A stretch of DNA of 64,000 nt from BOG-994 sp049514215 (GTDB taxonomy: Bacteria; Pseudomonadota; Gammaproteobacteria; Burkholderiales; Burkholderiaceae_D). Position numbers and translations under genes: made by a program. The first letter of the stretch is position 1. Each line of letters starts with the position of its first letter. Below are positions 8,407 to 17,318 of the stretch, piece by piece. Where the stretch lies: positions 62,001-126,000 of the forward strand of contig JBEKVI010000003.1 in the NCBI GenBank assembly GCA_049514215.1, given 5' to 3'. The notes under the pieces were generated by a model that saw only the letters and a program-made list of their open reading frames with translations, had not been told where the DNA came from and did no database searches.

Positions 8407-9010
8407 ATCGGCGCTTCCGGAGTTGGCGTCGGAGCGACTCTGGTTAAGGCACACACGACCGAGCCAGGCGTTTCAGACGGCGGCTTTTTTCCTGCGCAAC
8501 CGTGAACACTTCAGGCGCTGGGACCCTCCCGTGCCGGCCGACTTCTATACGGTGGAGTTTTGGCAACGCAGTCTCGAGCGGGCCGTCGAGGACTTCAATG
8601 CGGACCGTGCTGTTCGCTTTGATCTGTTTGATGCCGCGCGCGGCTCTCCTGTGATCATTGGGCGCATCGGATTTTCCCAGATCGTGCGTGGTGCGTTTCA
8701 GAGTTGCATGCTGGGCTACCAGATCGATTCGGCCTACGAGGGCCAGGGCCTCATGTCCGAGGCGCTCCGCGCCGCGATCGAGTACATGTTCCGGGTGCGG
8801 GGAATGCATCGGGTCCAGGCGAATCATCTCGAGGAAAACGAACGCAGCGCGCGCGTGCTCGCGCGCGTGGGCTTCGAGCGCGAGGGACTGGCCCGTGACT
8901 ATCTGTTCATCAACGGGCGATGGCGCGACCACGTCATGAACGCCCGGCTCAACCGGGACTTCGACAGCCGCAGCCTTCTCGAGCGCGAGTCCGGCGCGCT
9001 CGGGCGCTAA
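8381..9010 (+). CDS. RimJ/RimL-type GNAT N-acetyltransferase
   Basis: A 209-residue GNAT protein with the acetyl-CoA binding motif built around GYQIDSAYEGQGLMSEALRAAIEYMF and the C-terminal LARVGFEREGLARDYLFINGRWRDH typical of ribosomal-protein N-terminal acetyltransferases of the RimJ type. It starts with TTG at 8381 inside the nitroreductase gene, with a GAGG about 7 nt upstream supporting that start. Its stop overlaps the stop of the convergent CoA-transferase. Target protein unknown. Confidence 0.85.
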   Translation: MKKPHKSSESALPELASERLWLRHTRPSQAFQTAAFFLRNREHFRRWDPPVPADFYTVEFWQRSLERAVEDFNADRAVRFDLFDAARGSPVIIGRIGFSQIVRGAFQSCMLGYQIDSAYEGQGLMSEALRAAIEYMFRVRGMHRVQANHLEENERSARVLARVGFEREGLARDYLFINGRWRDHVMNARLNRDFDSRSLLERESGALGR

Positions 9011-10236
9011 CGCCGGTCGTCGTACTGAGACGGCGCGAGCAGATCGGCCAGGATTTCATTGTTGTGCTCGCCCAAAAGAGGGGGCGGCAGTTTGTAGGCC
9101 GGTGGCGTCACGCTCATCTTGATCGGGTTACCGACGAGATGTACCGTTCCGGCGAGAGGATGCGGCAGGTCCACCCGCAAGCCGCGCGCCTGCACCTGGG
9201 GATTGGCGAAGACCTCGTCGAGGTTATTGATCGGGCCACAAGGCACGTTGGCGGCTTCGAGTGCGTCGACCCAGTCGTTCTTGGAGCGCAGTCGCATCTT
9301 CGCCTCTAGGATTGGAACGAGTTCGCCGCGGTGACGGACCCGCTGCGGATTAGTCTCAAAACGCTCGTCCTGGGCTAAACCTGCATCGCCGAGCACGCTG
9401 CAAAAGCGCTGGAACTGAGCGTCGTTTCCGACGGCTACGACGATATAGCCATCAGCGCATGGCAGAGTCTGATAAGGGACGATGTTGGCGTGGGCATTGC
9501 CGGTGCGTCCCGGTACCACGCCAGTGGCAAGATAGCTGGTGTTCAGGTTTGCCAGGGAAGAGACCATGACATCGAGAAGAGCCATATCAAGGTGCTGTCC
9601 TTCCCCGGTACGCTGTCGATGATAAAGCGCCGAAACCACGGCAAGGCCCGCATAGACCCCGGTGAACAGATCGCTGATCGCCACACCCGCTTTCTGCGGC
9701 CCACCTGCAAAATCTTCGGCCGCGCCCGTGACGGACATGAATCCCGACAGCGCCTGGATGATGAAATCGTATCCGGGCCGATGACTCCACGGGCCGGTTT
9801 GACCAAAACCGGTAATGGAGCAGTAGATCAAGGAGGGCTTTTGTGCTTTCAATGACGCATAGTCGAGGCCATACTTGGCCAGCTGACCGACTTTGTAGTT
9901 CTCGAGCAGAACATCGCTGCGGGCCACAAGTCGCCTGACCTCGGCCTGGCCCTGGCGGGTCGCGATGTCGATCGTGACCGATTTCTTGCCGCGGTTGGCC
10001 GCGAGGTAGTAAGTCGCCTCCTGGGTATCGTTGCCGTTTTCATCCTTCAGAAACGGCGGACCCCAGCTGCGCGTATCGTCCCCGCTTTCGGGCCGCTCAA
10101 CCTTGATGACCTCGGCACCCAGATCAGCCAGGATCTGACCGCACCAAGGACCCGCGAGAACGCGCGTCAAATCGAGCACGCGCACGCCCTCCAGCGCGCC
10201 TGGCGGTAATAGAGGGGTAGCTGGTGGGGCCGTCAT
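9007..10236 (-). CDS. CaiB/BaiF (class III) CoA-transferase
   Basis: A 409-residue family III CoA-transferase. It begins LEGVRVLDLTRVLAGPWCGQ and AEVIKVERP, and the GYDFIIQALSG block is followed by AISDLFTGVYAG, whose Asp189 aligns with the nucleophilic aspartate of formyl-CoA transferase. The ATG at 10236 is fixed by a strong AGGAGG a few bases upstream; the frame is open far beyond this point, but that stretch only mirrors ugpB on the other strand. It moves CoA between a thioester and an organic acid; I cannot tell which acid. Divergent from ugpB, with 57 nt between the starts. Confidence 0.9.
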   Translation of the reverse strand: MTAPPATPLLPPGALEGVRVLDLTRVLAGPWCGQILADLGAEVIKVERPESGDDTRSWGPPFLKDENGNDTQEATYYLAANRGKKSVTIDIATRQGQAEVRRLVARSDVLLENYKVGQLAKYGLDYASLKAQKPSLIYCSITGFGQTGPWSHRPGYDFIIQALSGFMSVTGAAEDFAGGPQKAGVAISDLFTGVYAGLAVVSALYHRQRTGEGQHLDMALLDVMVSSLANLNTSYLATGVVPGRTGNAHANIVPYQTLPCADGYIVVAVGNDAQFQRFCSVLGDAGLAQDERFETNPQRVRHRGELVPILEAKMRLRSKNDWVDALEAANVPCGPINNLDEVFANPQVQARGLRVDLPHPLAGTVHLVGNPIKMSVTPPAYKLPPPLLGEHNNEILADLLAPSQYDDRR

Positions 10237-10259
10237 TCTGTCCTCCTTGGGTGGCTCGC

Positions 10260-10265
10260 TATAAT
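10260..10265 (+). promoter_or_regulatory. Consensus -10 box upstream of ugpB
   Basis: TATAAT, a perfect sigma-70 -10 hexamer, lies 28 nt before the ugpB ATG. No convincing -35 is seen 16-18 nt further up, so an activator may be needed. An AAGGA ribosome-binding site follows at the usual distance from the ATG. Confidence 0.45.
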
Positions 10266-10293
10266 CACGACTTCGCAACCTGAAGGATAACAA

Positions 10294-11649
10294 ATGCGAT
10301 ATTCCGTTCTTGCACTGACGGCCGCCTTGTCCTGGACTTTGAATCCGACTCCGGCTAGGGCCGCGACCGAGATTGTGGTCTGGCATGCGATGTCCGGCGT
10401 CTCCGGCGATACCTTTACGCAACTGGTCGAACGGTTCAATTCCGAGCAAAAGAATGTCCATGTCACCCTGGAGTACAAGGGCGACCCCAAGGCGACGGTA
10501 GACGCCGCCGTCAAGGCGCTGCACACGCCTGCAGAACCTGATCTGGTGCAAGTGCAAGACGAGGTCACAGACCGATTGACGTCGGTACCGCACTCCTACC
10601 GGCCCATCTTCGAGATACTGCCCCTGGCGAAATCGCCGGATTTCAATTTCCTCCTGCCCCAGGCCGTGACGTTCACGCGCGACTCGAAGGGCAAGCTTCT
10701 GGGATTTCCGTACAAGGCCTCGGTGCCCGTGCTTCTCATCAATCGCGATGCCTATACCAAGGTCGGGCTCGATCCGGATAAGCCACCCCACACCTGGCAC
10801 GAATTTCAGGATCAGCTTGTGGCGTTGCAGCAAAATGGCGCCGGGTATGCTTGTCCTTACACCACGAGCGAGCAATCCTGGATTCACGTCGAGAACCTCT
10901 CCACTTGGCACGGCGAGACCTTCGCGACGAAGAACAACGGGTTGGACGGTCCGGGAGCAAGCCTGACCCTCAATGACCTTCTCCATGTGCGCCATATCGC
11001 TTTGCTTGAGAGCTGGGTCAAGGCGAAGGTCTTCAAGTATTTTGGGCACGAGCGCGAGGGTGACGAAAAATTTGCTTCGGGCGAATGTGCCACCGTCACA
11101 ACGGGACTCGATGCCCTCGCCGATATCCAGGCCAAGGCGAAGTTCAAAGTCGGTGTGGCCCCGATGCCCTACTACGAGGAAGGGACCCACCAGCCACTCA
11201 ATACCCTGGTCAACGGCTCGGCTTTCTGGGCGCTGGAAGGCAAGAAGCCCGACGTCTACAAGGCCGATGCCGACTTTCTCGCCTTTCTCGCAACCCCGGT
11301 CGTGGCGGCCGAATGGACTCAGAAAACCGACTCGTTGCCTCTGACGTCTGCCGCGCTGAGCGCGTCGGAAAACTCGAGCGCCTATACGAGCGTGCCCGGA
11401 CTGGCAGGGGTCATGAAGCTCGCCTCGATGCCAGGAGGACCCGCTGCCCGCGGTGTGCGTCTGCCCAACTTTGACCGGGTGCGTGACAAGATCGACGCCG
11501 AACTCGAGCAGGTCTGGGCCGGCCGCAAAGCTGCCAAGGAGGCGCTTGATGACGCGGTACGTGAGGGCGATCTCGTCATGCACGAAGTGCTTCCGAAGGC
11601 CTTAACCGAACCCAAGCCCACGAGCAAGACGCCGAAGAAGACGACGTGA
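10294..11649 (+). CDS. ugpB: UgpB-like periplasmic glycerol-3-phosphate-binding protein
   Basis: A 451-residue solute-binding protein of ABC family 1 with a Sec signal peptide (about 1-23, ending ARA). The mature start ATEIVVWHAMSG, the segment FNFLLPQAVTFTRDSKGKLLGFPYKASVPVL, the TWHEFQ block and the NTLVNGSAFWALEG region match UgpB, which binds sn-glycerol-3-phosphate and glycerophosphodiesters. The C-terminus is extended by a Lys/Pro/Thr-rich tail. ugpQ follows with a 4-nt overlap, but no ugpA, ugpE or ugpC is in this window, so the permease must be elsewhere or has been lost. Confidence 0.88.
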   Translation: MRYSVLALTAALSWTLNPTPARAATEIVVWHAMSGVSGDTFTQLVERFNSEQKNVHVTLEYKGDPKATVDAAVKALHTPAEPDLVQVQDEVTDRLTSVPHSYRPIFEILPLAKSPDFNFLLPQAVTFTRDSKGKLLGFPYKASVPVLLINRDAYTKVGLDPDKPPHTWHEFQDQLVALQQNGAGYACPYTTSEQSWIHVENLSTWHGETFATKNNGLDGPGASLTLNDLLHVRHIALLESWVKAKVFKYFGHEREGDEKFASGECATVTTGLDALADIQAKAKFKVGVAPMPYYEEGTHQPLNTLVNGSAFWALEGKKPDVYKADADFLAFLATPVVAAEWTQKTDSLPLTSAALSASENSSAYTSVPGLAGVMKLASMPGGPAARGVRLPNFDRVRDKIDAELEQVWAGRKAAKEALDDAVREGDLVMHEVLPKALTEPKPTSKTPKKTT

Positions 11650-12398
11650 CGCCGCGCTGGCCCTATCCGCGCGTGCTCGCCCACCGCGGCGCGGGAAGCC
11701 TCGCGCCGGAGAACACGCTCGCTGCGATCAGGGCCGGATTGGATTTCGGCTTTCGGGCCGTCGAATTCGACGTCATGCTCTCGGAAGACGAGATTCCGGT
11801 CCTGATGCATGACCCGGAGTTCGGAAGAACCCTCCCGGGCCGTGGCGAGGTGTCGAAAACGCCGGTCTCGGAACTCGTGAAAATGGATGCGGGGAGCTGG
11901 TTTGATGCTCGATTCGCGCGCGAGCCCGTGCCCCTGTTGTCGAGCGTCATGGAGTTCTGCCGCAGCGAGGGGATCTTCATGAACATCGAGATCAAACCGG
12001 CTCGGGGCACAGACCGTCGCACCGGAGAGGTCGTGGGTCTGGCGCTTGCGCACTTTCTCGCCGATCCGGCTTGCGATGCGCCCTCCGTCCTGTTCTCCTC
12101 ATTTAGCACAACAGCGCTCGAGGGCGCGCGCGCCACGGCTCCGGCAGTGCCCCGCGGCCATCTGTTCTCCCGCATCCCCTACGATTGGCAAAATCGCCTG
12201 AAGGCGCTCGATTGCCGGGCGCTGCATTGCGATCATCGAAACCTCGATCAGACGCTTGCAAAGCGAGTCTCCGCCGCCGGCTTCGGGCTGTTCTGCTACA
12301 CGGTCAACGAGCTCTCGCGCGGGCGCGAGTTGTTCGATTGGGGCGTTGATGCGTTGTGCACGGACCGCATCGATCTGTTTCGCCCGGACTTCGCCTAG
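11646..12398 (+). CDS. ugpQ: Glycerophosphodiester phosphodiesterase
   Basis: A 250-residue cytoplasmic GDPD TIM-barrel enzyme. The catalytic start LAHRGAGSLAPENTLAAIRAG holds the HR...PEN motif, followed by FDVMLSEDEIPVLMHD with acidic metal ligands and the second catalytic His, and MNIEIKP. It splits glycerophosphodiesters into glycerol-3-phosphate and an alcohol. It starts with GTG at 11646, overlapping the ugpB stop by 4 nt (GTGA), so uptake and hydrolysis proteins are coupled. There is no signal peptide, consistent with UgpQ. Confidence 0.92.
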   Translation: MTPRWPYPRVLAHRGAGSLAPENTLAAIRAGLDFGFRAVEFDVMLSEDEIPVLMHDPEFGRTLPGRGEVSKTPVSELVKMDAGSWFDARFAREPVPLLSSVMEFCRSEGIFMNIEIKPARGTDRRTGEVVGLALAHFLADPACDAPSVLFSSFSTTALEGARATAPAVPRGHLFSRIPYDWQNRLKALDCRALHCDHRNLDQTLAKRVSAAGFGLFCYTVNELSRGRELFDWGVDALCTDRIDLFRPDFA

Positions 12399-12404
12399 AA
12401 AACC

Positions 12405-12887
12405 TTAGTTCATCGCGCCGTCAAGGCGGCCTTCGCTGGCGAGTTGCCGAATGCGGCTGATGGTGTCAATGTCCGCCTCCTCGTACGCGCTCTTTCTGAA
12501 GTCATCGTAGAGCGCCTCGTCCGATCCTTCGAGCGCGCCCGATGCGATCTCGTACTCGAAACGCACAAAAAGTGCGCCCGGGCTCGGTTCCTCGATGCTC
12601 ATGACGAGGGTTGCGGCGGGCATTTCCGCACGCGCCTGCGTGTCATAGCGGATACGCTCCATCGGTTCGTAGGTGACGCGATCCGACACGAGCAAGTCAC
12701 CAAAATGCAGCTCGCGCCGCACGCCGTCGTCAAAGCGCTCGACGATCTCGCACGAGTCGAGCCCGATGACAAACGAGACCGGATGTTCCGCGCGCAAGAC
12801 CAGGCCGCGCCAGAGCTGCTCCCGCGTAAGCGGGTCGATCCAGGGACTGCGGGGATCGTTGATTTCGACCAAATGGTTAAATTTCAT
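12405..12887 (-). CDS. DUF1857 (AtaL-like, SRPBCC fold) protein
   Basis: A 160-residue protein whose opening MKFNHLVEIND and the LTREQLWRGLVLRAEHPVSFVIG block are characteristic of the DUF1857 group of the START/SRPBCC ligand-binding fold. No catalytic residues can be assigned and the ligand is unknown. It lies between the convergent ugpQ and the same-strand glpK, 83 nt from the latter, so it may share glpK transcripts. Confidence 0.78.
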   Translation of the reverse strand: MKFNHLVEINDPRSPWIDPLTREQLWRGLVLRAEHPVSFVIGLDSCEIVERFDDGVRRELHFGDLLVSDRVTYEPMERIRYDTQARAEMPAATLVMSIEEPSPGALFVRFEYEIASGALEGSDEALYDDFRKSAYEEADIDTISRIRQLASEGRLDGAMN

Positions 12888-12970
12888 GGATTCGATGTTG
12901 AAGGCGGACGCGTACGCGCGCCTGCGCCATGCCCGCGGGCACCATTATCCCAAGCCCGCGGCCGGCCTGC

Positions 12971-14479
12971 CTAGACGAACGGATCGGCTGCCCCCAGGAC
13001 GCGCTTGACCGCCTGCCTCCAGTCGTGGAGCTTCTCCTCGGCCCAGTCACGCGCTGCGACGGGCTCGAAAATGCGATCGATCGACTGGGCCCGCCGCGCG
13101 CTGGCCAGGGCCGCCGGATTCTGCCAGAGTCCGACGGCGAGGGCCGCGAGGTCGGCCGCTCCCTGAGCGGTCGTCTCCTGGACGCGCGGGCGCACGACGG
13201 GGATTCCGAGCAGATCGGCCTGAAACTGCATGAGAAGATTGTTCGCGCTCGCCCCGCCATCCACACGCAGTTCGGAGATCTTCAGTCCGGAATCGGCCTC
13301 CATGGCGAGCATCAGTTCGGCCGATTGCAGCGCGATCGATTCGATCGCCGCGCGCGCGATATGGGCGCGTGCCGTGCCGCGAGTGATACCGAGGATCGCT
13401 CCACGCGCCTCGGCGTCCCAGTAGGGGGCGCCTAAGCCAGTAAATGCCGGCACGAGGTGCACGCCTCCGCTGTCTTGTACGCTTGCAGCAAGCGCTTCGA
13501 CGTCGCCCGAGCTGTCGATAATACGCAGCTCGTCGCGCAGCCACTGGATGGCCGAACCCGCCTGGAATACGCCACCTTCGAGGGCGTACTCCAGAGCGGG
13601 GCTGGTTTGGACCGCGCTCGTCGCGAGCAAGCCGTGGCGCGATTGCACCGCGACATTGCCGGTGTGCATGAGCACAAAGCAGCCCGTGCCATAGGTGTTC
13701 TTGACCTGCCCGGGGGCGATGCAGCCCTGGCCAAAGAGCGCCGCCTGCTGGTCGCCGCCCACACCGGCAATGGGCAGGGGCGCGCCCAGCCACTCGGGTA
13801 ATGTGGTCCCGAAATCCCCCGAAGATCTTCGGACTTCGGGAAGCAGCGCCGTGGGGATCGCGAAAGCCTCGGCCAGTTCCTCGGCCCAGGCACCTTGGTG
13901 GATATTGAACAAGAGCGTGCGCGACGCGTTGCTCGTATCGGTGACATGCAAGCCGCCGGTGAGCCTCCAGATGAGCCAGGAATCAACCGTGCCGAAGGCA
14001 AGTTCGCCTCGCTCGGCCCGCTCGCGTGTTTTGGGTACGTTCTCCAGCAGCCATGCAATCTTGCTCGCTGAAAAGTAAGGATCGAACACCAGCCCGGTCT
14101 TGCCCTGCACGGCCAAAAGAAGCCCGCGCTCCTTCTGAAGATTGCACCACGCCGCACCGCGCCGGTCCTGCCAGACGATGGCGTTATAGACAGGCTCGCC
14201 CGTAGCGCGGTCCCAGACCACGGCTGTCTCGCGCTGATTGGTGATGCCGATGGCAGCCACCTCGCTTGCCGCCAGATTCGCTTGCTTGAGCGCCTGGCGT
14301 GCGCAGTCGATCTGCGTCTCCCAGATTTCGATCGGATCGTGTTCGACCCAACCAGGCTGGGGATAGATCTGGCGGATCGGCTTTTGCGCCAAGGCGCAAA
14401 TCCTGCCGACTTCGTCGAATACGATTGCGCGCGAGCTGGTCGTACCCTGATCCAGGGAAAGAATGAAAGCCAACGTCAC
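12971..14479 (-). CDS. glpK: Glycerol kinase
   Basis: A 502-residue FGGY-family kinase. The phosphate-1 motif LSLDQGTTSSRAIVFD, AIGITNQRETAVVWDRATGEP, and the ADP/glycerol-binding block RVDGGASANNLLMQFQAD are all clear. It makes sn-glycerol-3-phosphate from glycerol and ATP, fitting the neighbouring glycerophosphodiester genes. Start choice: the GTG at 14479 is directly preceded by an AGGAGG that is too close to serve it, while the TTG two codons later (14473) has that AGGAGG at a 5-nt spacer, so TTG 14473 may be the real start. The protein is full length either way. Confidence 0.93.
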   Translation of the reverse strand: MTLAFILSLDQGTTSSRAIVFDEVGRICALAQKPIRQIYPQPGWVEHDPIEIWETQIDCARQALKQANLAASEVAAIGITNQRETAVVWDRATGEPVYNAIVWQDRRGAAWCNLQKERGLLLAVQGKTGLVFDPYFSASKIAWLLENVPKTRERAERGELAFGTVDSWLIWRLTGGLHVTDTSNASRTLLFNIHQGAWAEELAEAFAIPTALLPEVRRSSGDFGTTLPEWLGAPLPIAGVGGDQQAALFGQGCIAPGQVKNTYGTGCFVLMHTGNVAVQSRHGLLATSAVQTSPALEYALEGGVFQAGSAIQWLRDELRIIDSSGDVEALAASVQDSGGVHLVPAFTGLGAPYWDAEARGAILGITRGTARAHIARAAIESIALQSAELMLAMEADSGLKISELRVDGGASANNLLMQFQADLLGIPVVRPRVQETTAQGAADLAALAVGLWQNPAALASARRAQSIDRIFEPVAARDWAEEKLHDWRQAVKRVLGAADPFV

Positions 14480-14548
14480 CTCCTCGGTTCTCGCCCGTGG
14501 CCCGCCCTCACGGGGGGTTCCCGCAAGGATCAGGCTAGGGCAAGGCGT

Positions 14549-14554
14549 TATAAT
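14549..14554 (+). promoter_or_regulatory. Consensus -10 box upstream of alaS
   Basis: TATAAT, a perfect -10 hexamer, lies 60 nt upstream of the alaS ATG. The -35 region at 14526-14531 (AGGATC) is poor. If used, the transcript would include the 12-codon upstream ORF at 14580-14618. Confidence 0.4.
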
Positions 14555-14579
14555 CTAAGGTCGTCTGATAACAAAGCGC

Positions 14580-14618
14580 ATGATATCTTCTAAAGGAATG
14601 GGCCGACCTCCTCGATGA
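14580..14618 (+). CDS. Possible 12-codon upstream ORF overlapping the alaS start
   Basis: ATG at 14580 opens the frame MISSKGMGRPPR and its TGA overlaps the alaS ATG as ATGA. An AAGGA lies inside this ORF, directly in front of its internal ATG at 14598. alaS itself has no Shine-Dalgarno sequence; the bases just before its ATG are CCTCCT, which resemble an anti-Shine-Dalgarno. Coupled translation of alaS from this mini-ORF is possible but unproven, and the ORF is short enough to be chance. Confidence 0.25.
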   Translation: MISSKGMGRPPR

Positions 14619-17251
14619 AAGCTGCCGACATCCGCGAAAAGTTCTTGCGATTCTTCGAGGCCAAGGGTCACACCATCGTGCGCTCGTCCTCGCTGGTCCC
14701 TACCAACGACCCGACCCTCCTTTTCACCAATTCTGGCATGGTTCAGTTCAAGGACGTTTTCCTTGGGACTGACAAGCGCAGCTACGCGCGTGCCGTCTCG
14801 GTCCAGCGCTGCCTGAGGGCCGGCGGCAAGCACAACGATCTGGAGAACGTCGGCTACACCGCGCGGCATCACACCTTTTTCGAGATGCTCGGGAACTGGT
14901 CGTTTGGCGACTATTTCAAACGCGACGCGCTCGTGTGGGCCTATGAACTCCTGACAGAAGTGTACCGTCTCGAGCCCGAAAAGCTCTGGGCGACGGTCTA
15001 TCAGACCGACGACGAGTCCTACGACATTTGGACCCAGGTGATCGGCCTGCCGGCCGAGCGCGTGGTGCGCATCGGGGACAACAAGGGCGAGCCCTATGCG
15101 TCGGACAACTTCTGGCAGATGGCTGACACCGGGCCGTGCGGACCCTGTTCCGAGATCTTCTACGACCATGGCCCCGACGTCTGGGGCGGGCCGCCCGGAA
15201 GTCCTGAGGCCGAGGGCGACCGCTTCATCGAGATCTGGAACAACGTGTTCATGCAGTTCGACCGGCAGATCGATCCGAAGACCGGGGCGGCGGTGTTTTT
15301 GCCGCTGCCAAAACCCTGCGTCGATACCGGCATGGGTCTGGAGCGCCTGGCGGCGGTCCTGCAGCATGTGCACAGCAATTATGAAATCGATCTGTTCGAC
15401 CGCCTCATCCGGGCGGCAGCACGAGCGACGCAGACCGAGGATCTGAAAAACGATTCGCTCAAGGTCATTGCCGACCACATTCGCGCCTGCTCGTTTCTGG
15501 TCGTCGACGGCGTCATTCCTTCCAACGAAGGACGGGGTTACGTCTTGCGGCGCATCGTCAGGCGAGCACTCAGGCACGGGCACAAGCTCGGCCAGACTCA
15601 GCCTTTCTTCTATTCGCTCGTCGACGACGTCGCCAGCGAAATGGGTGCGGCCTATCCGGAGTTAAGGCAGGACGCCGGTCGCGTAGCCCAGGTCTTGCGC
15701 CAGGAAGAGGAGCGCTTCGCGATTACGCTCGAACACGGCATGAAAGTGCTCGAAACGGCGCTTGCGCGGATCCCGGCCGAGGGCTCCCGTGTTCTCGACG
15801 GAGAGACCGCCTTCACGCTCTACGATACCTATGGGTTTCCGGTGGACTTGACAGCCGATATCGCGCGCGAGCGCGGATTGGTGGTGGATATGGCGGGATT
15901 CGAGGCGGCCATGGGTCGCCAAAGACGCCAGGCGCAGGCCGCCGGCAAATTCAAGGCGAGCGCAAATCTCGAGTATTCAGGCGAGAAAACGCAGTTTGTG
16001 GGCTACGACCAGCTCGTAAACGAGGCCAGAATCGTAGCCATGTACTCCGGGGGGACCCCGGTCTCGCAACTGCTCGAAGGTGAGGAAGGCGTGGTGGTGC
16101 TCGACAGCACACCTTTCTACGCGGAATCCGGGGGCCAAGTGGGTGACTCGGGACGGCTGGTCGGGAAACTGGGCTCGTTCGCGGTGGCCGACACCCAGAA
16201 GATCCAGGCCGACGTCTTTGGTCAGCAGGGTACGCTCGTCACGGGCGAATTGAAGCTCGGCGATACGGTTCGAGCCGAAGTCGATCAGGTCCGGCGGGCG
16301 CGCTCCATGCGCAACCACTCGGCGACGCACTTGATGCACAAGGCCCTGCGCGAGGTTCTCGGAAGCCACGTTCAGCAAAAGGGCTCGCTCGTCGACCCCG
16401 AGAAGACCCGCTTTGATTTTTCGCACGACCTGCCCATGACGGCTGAGCAGATCCGCCAGGTGGAGGAGCGCGTCAATGCCGAGGTCCTGGCCAATGTGGC
16501 CACGCAGGCGCGCGTCATGTCCTACGACGAGGCCGTCGGAGGCGGCGCGGTCGCGCTGTTTGGAGAAAAGTACGGCGATGTCGTGCGTGTGCTCGACATT
16601 GGGAGCTCGCGTGAGCTTTGCGGAGGGACCCATGTGGCGCGAACCGGCGACATCGGTTTGTTCAAGGTCACCTCCGAGACCGGGATCGCTTCGGGAATCC
16701 GGCGAATCGAAGCCGTAACGGGGGAGGGCGCGCTCGCTTTGGTACAGTCCCTCGATGAGCAGGTGCAAGCCGTCGCGGCGGCCCTGAAGGCGCAGCCGTC
16801 CGAACTGGCGCCGCGAATCGGTCAGGTGCTCGATCACGTGAAATCCCTAGAGCGCGAACTCGGACGGCTTCAGTCCCGTCTGGCGGTTCAGCAGGGGAAC
16901 GATTTGCTGGAACACGCGATCGACGTGAAGGGAATCAAGGTACTTGCGGCCACGCTCGACGGCGCCGACGTCAAGACGCTGCGCGAGACCATGGACCGCT
17001 TAAAGGACAAGCTCAAGACGGCCGCCATCGTCCTTGGGGCGGTGCAGGATGGCAAAGTCTCACTCGTAGCCGGTGTCACGGCTGATGCGACCGGCCGGAT
17101 CAAAGCGGGAGATCTGGTGAACTTCGTCGCACAACAGGTGGGTGGCAAAGGCGGTGGCAAGCCCGACATGGCGCAGGCGGGCGGAACCGAACCCGGCAAG
17201 CTCGGCGCCGCCTTGGCGAGCGTCCAAAAATGGGCAGAGGCGCGTCTCTAG
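14615..17251 (+). CDS. alaS: Alanyl-tRNA synthetase
   Basis: An 878-residue class II synthetase of normal length. The aminoacylation domain begins MKAADIREKFLRFFEAKGHT with the class II motif 2 stretch around ARHHTFFEMLGNWSFGDYFK. The editing domain has HSATHLMHKAL and the zinc-site CGGTHVARTG. The C-terminal C-Ala/DHHA1-like region ends GKGGGKPDMAQAGGTEPG. It charges tRNA-Ala and clears mischarged Ser/Gly. It is divergent from glpK, 135 nt apart. Confidence 0.97.
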   Translation: MKAADIREKFLRFFEAKGHTIVRSSSLVPTNDPTLLFTNSGMVQFKDVFLGTDKRSYARAVSVQRCLRAGGKHNDLENVGYTARHHTFFEMLGNWSFGDYFKRDALVWAYELLTEVYRLEPEKLWATVYQTDDESYDIWTQVIGLPAERVVRIGDNKGEPYASDNFWQMADTGPCGPCSEIFYDHGPDVWGGPPGSPEAEGDRFIEIWNNVFMQFDRQIDPKTGAAVFLPLPKPCVDTGMGLERLAAVLQHVHSNYEIDLFDRLIRAAARATQTEDLKNDSLKVIADHIRACSFLVVDGVIPSNEGRGYVLRRIVRRALRHGHKLGQTQPFFYSLVDDVASEMGAAYPELRQDAGRVAQVLRQEEERFAITLEHGMKVLETALARIPAEGSRVLDGETAFTLYDTYGFPVDLTADIARERGLVVDMAGFEAAMGRQRRQAQAAGKFKASANLEYSGEKTQFVGYDQLVNEARIVAMYSGGTPVSQLLEGEEGVVVLDSTPFYAESGGQVGDSGRLVGKLGSFAVADTQKIQADVFGQQGTLVTGELKLGDTVRAEVDQVRRARSMRNHSATHLMHKALREVLGSHVQQKGSLVDPEKTRFDFSHDLPMTAEQIRQVEERVNAEVLANVATQARVMSYDEAVGGGAVALFGEKYGDVVRVLDIGSSRELCGGTHVARTGDIGLFKVTSETGIASGIRRIEAVTGEGALALVQSLDEQVQAVAAALKAQPSELAPRIGQVLDHVKSLERELGRLQSRLAVQQGNDLLEHAIDVKGIKVLAATLDGADVKTLRETMDRLKDKLKTAAIVLGAVQDGKVSLVAGVTADATGRIKAGDLVNFVAQQVGGKGGGKPDMAQAGGTEPGKLGAALASVQKWAEARL

Positions 17252-17318
17252 TTCCAGGCGGCGCGGCATCCCGGTTTTCGAGCAGATCGCGTCGTCGCGT
17301 GTCCAGGGGAGAGAAGGC

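Noticed and set aside
10237..11583. Minus-strand frame that extends the CoA-transferase to 858 residues
   Set aside because: The extension is exactly antisense to ugpB, has no known domain, and a strong AGGAGG/ATG at 10236 marks the real start.
14555..15583. 342-codon minus-strand frame opposite alaS
   Set aside because: Antisense of a certain gene; its His/Arg/Asp-rich make-up is typical of high-GC shadow frames.
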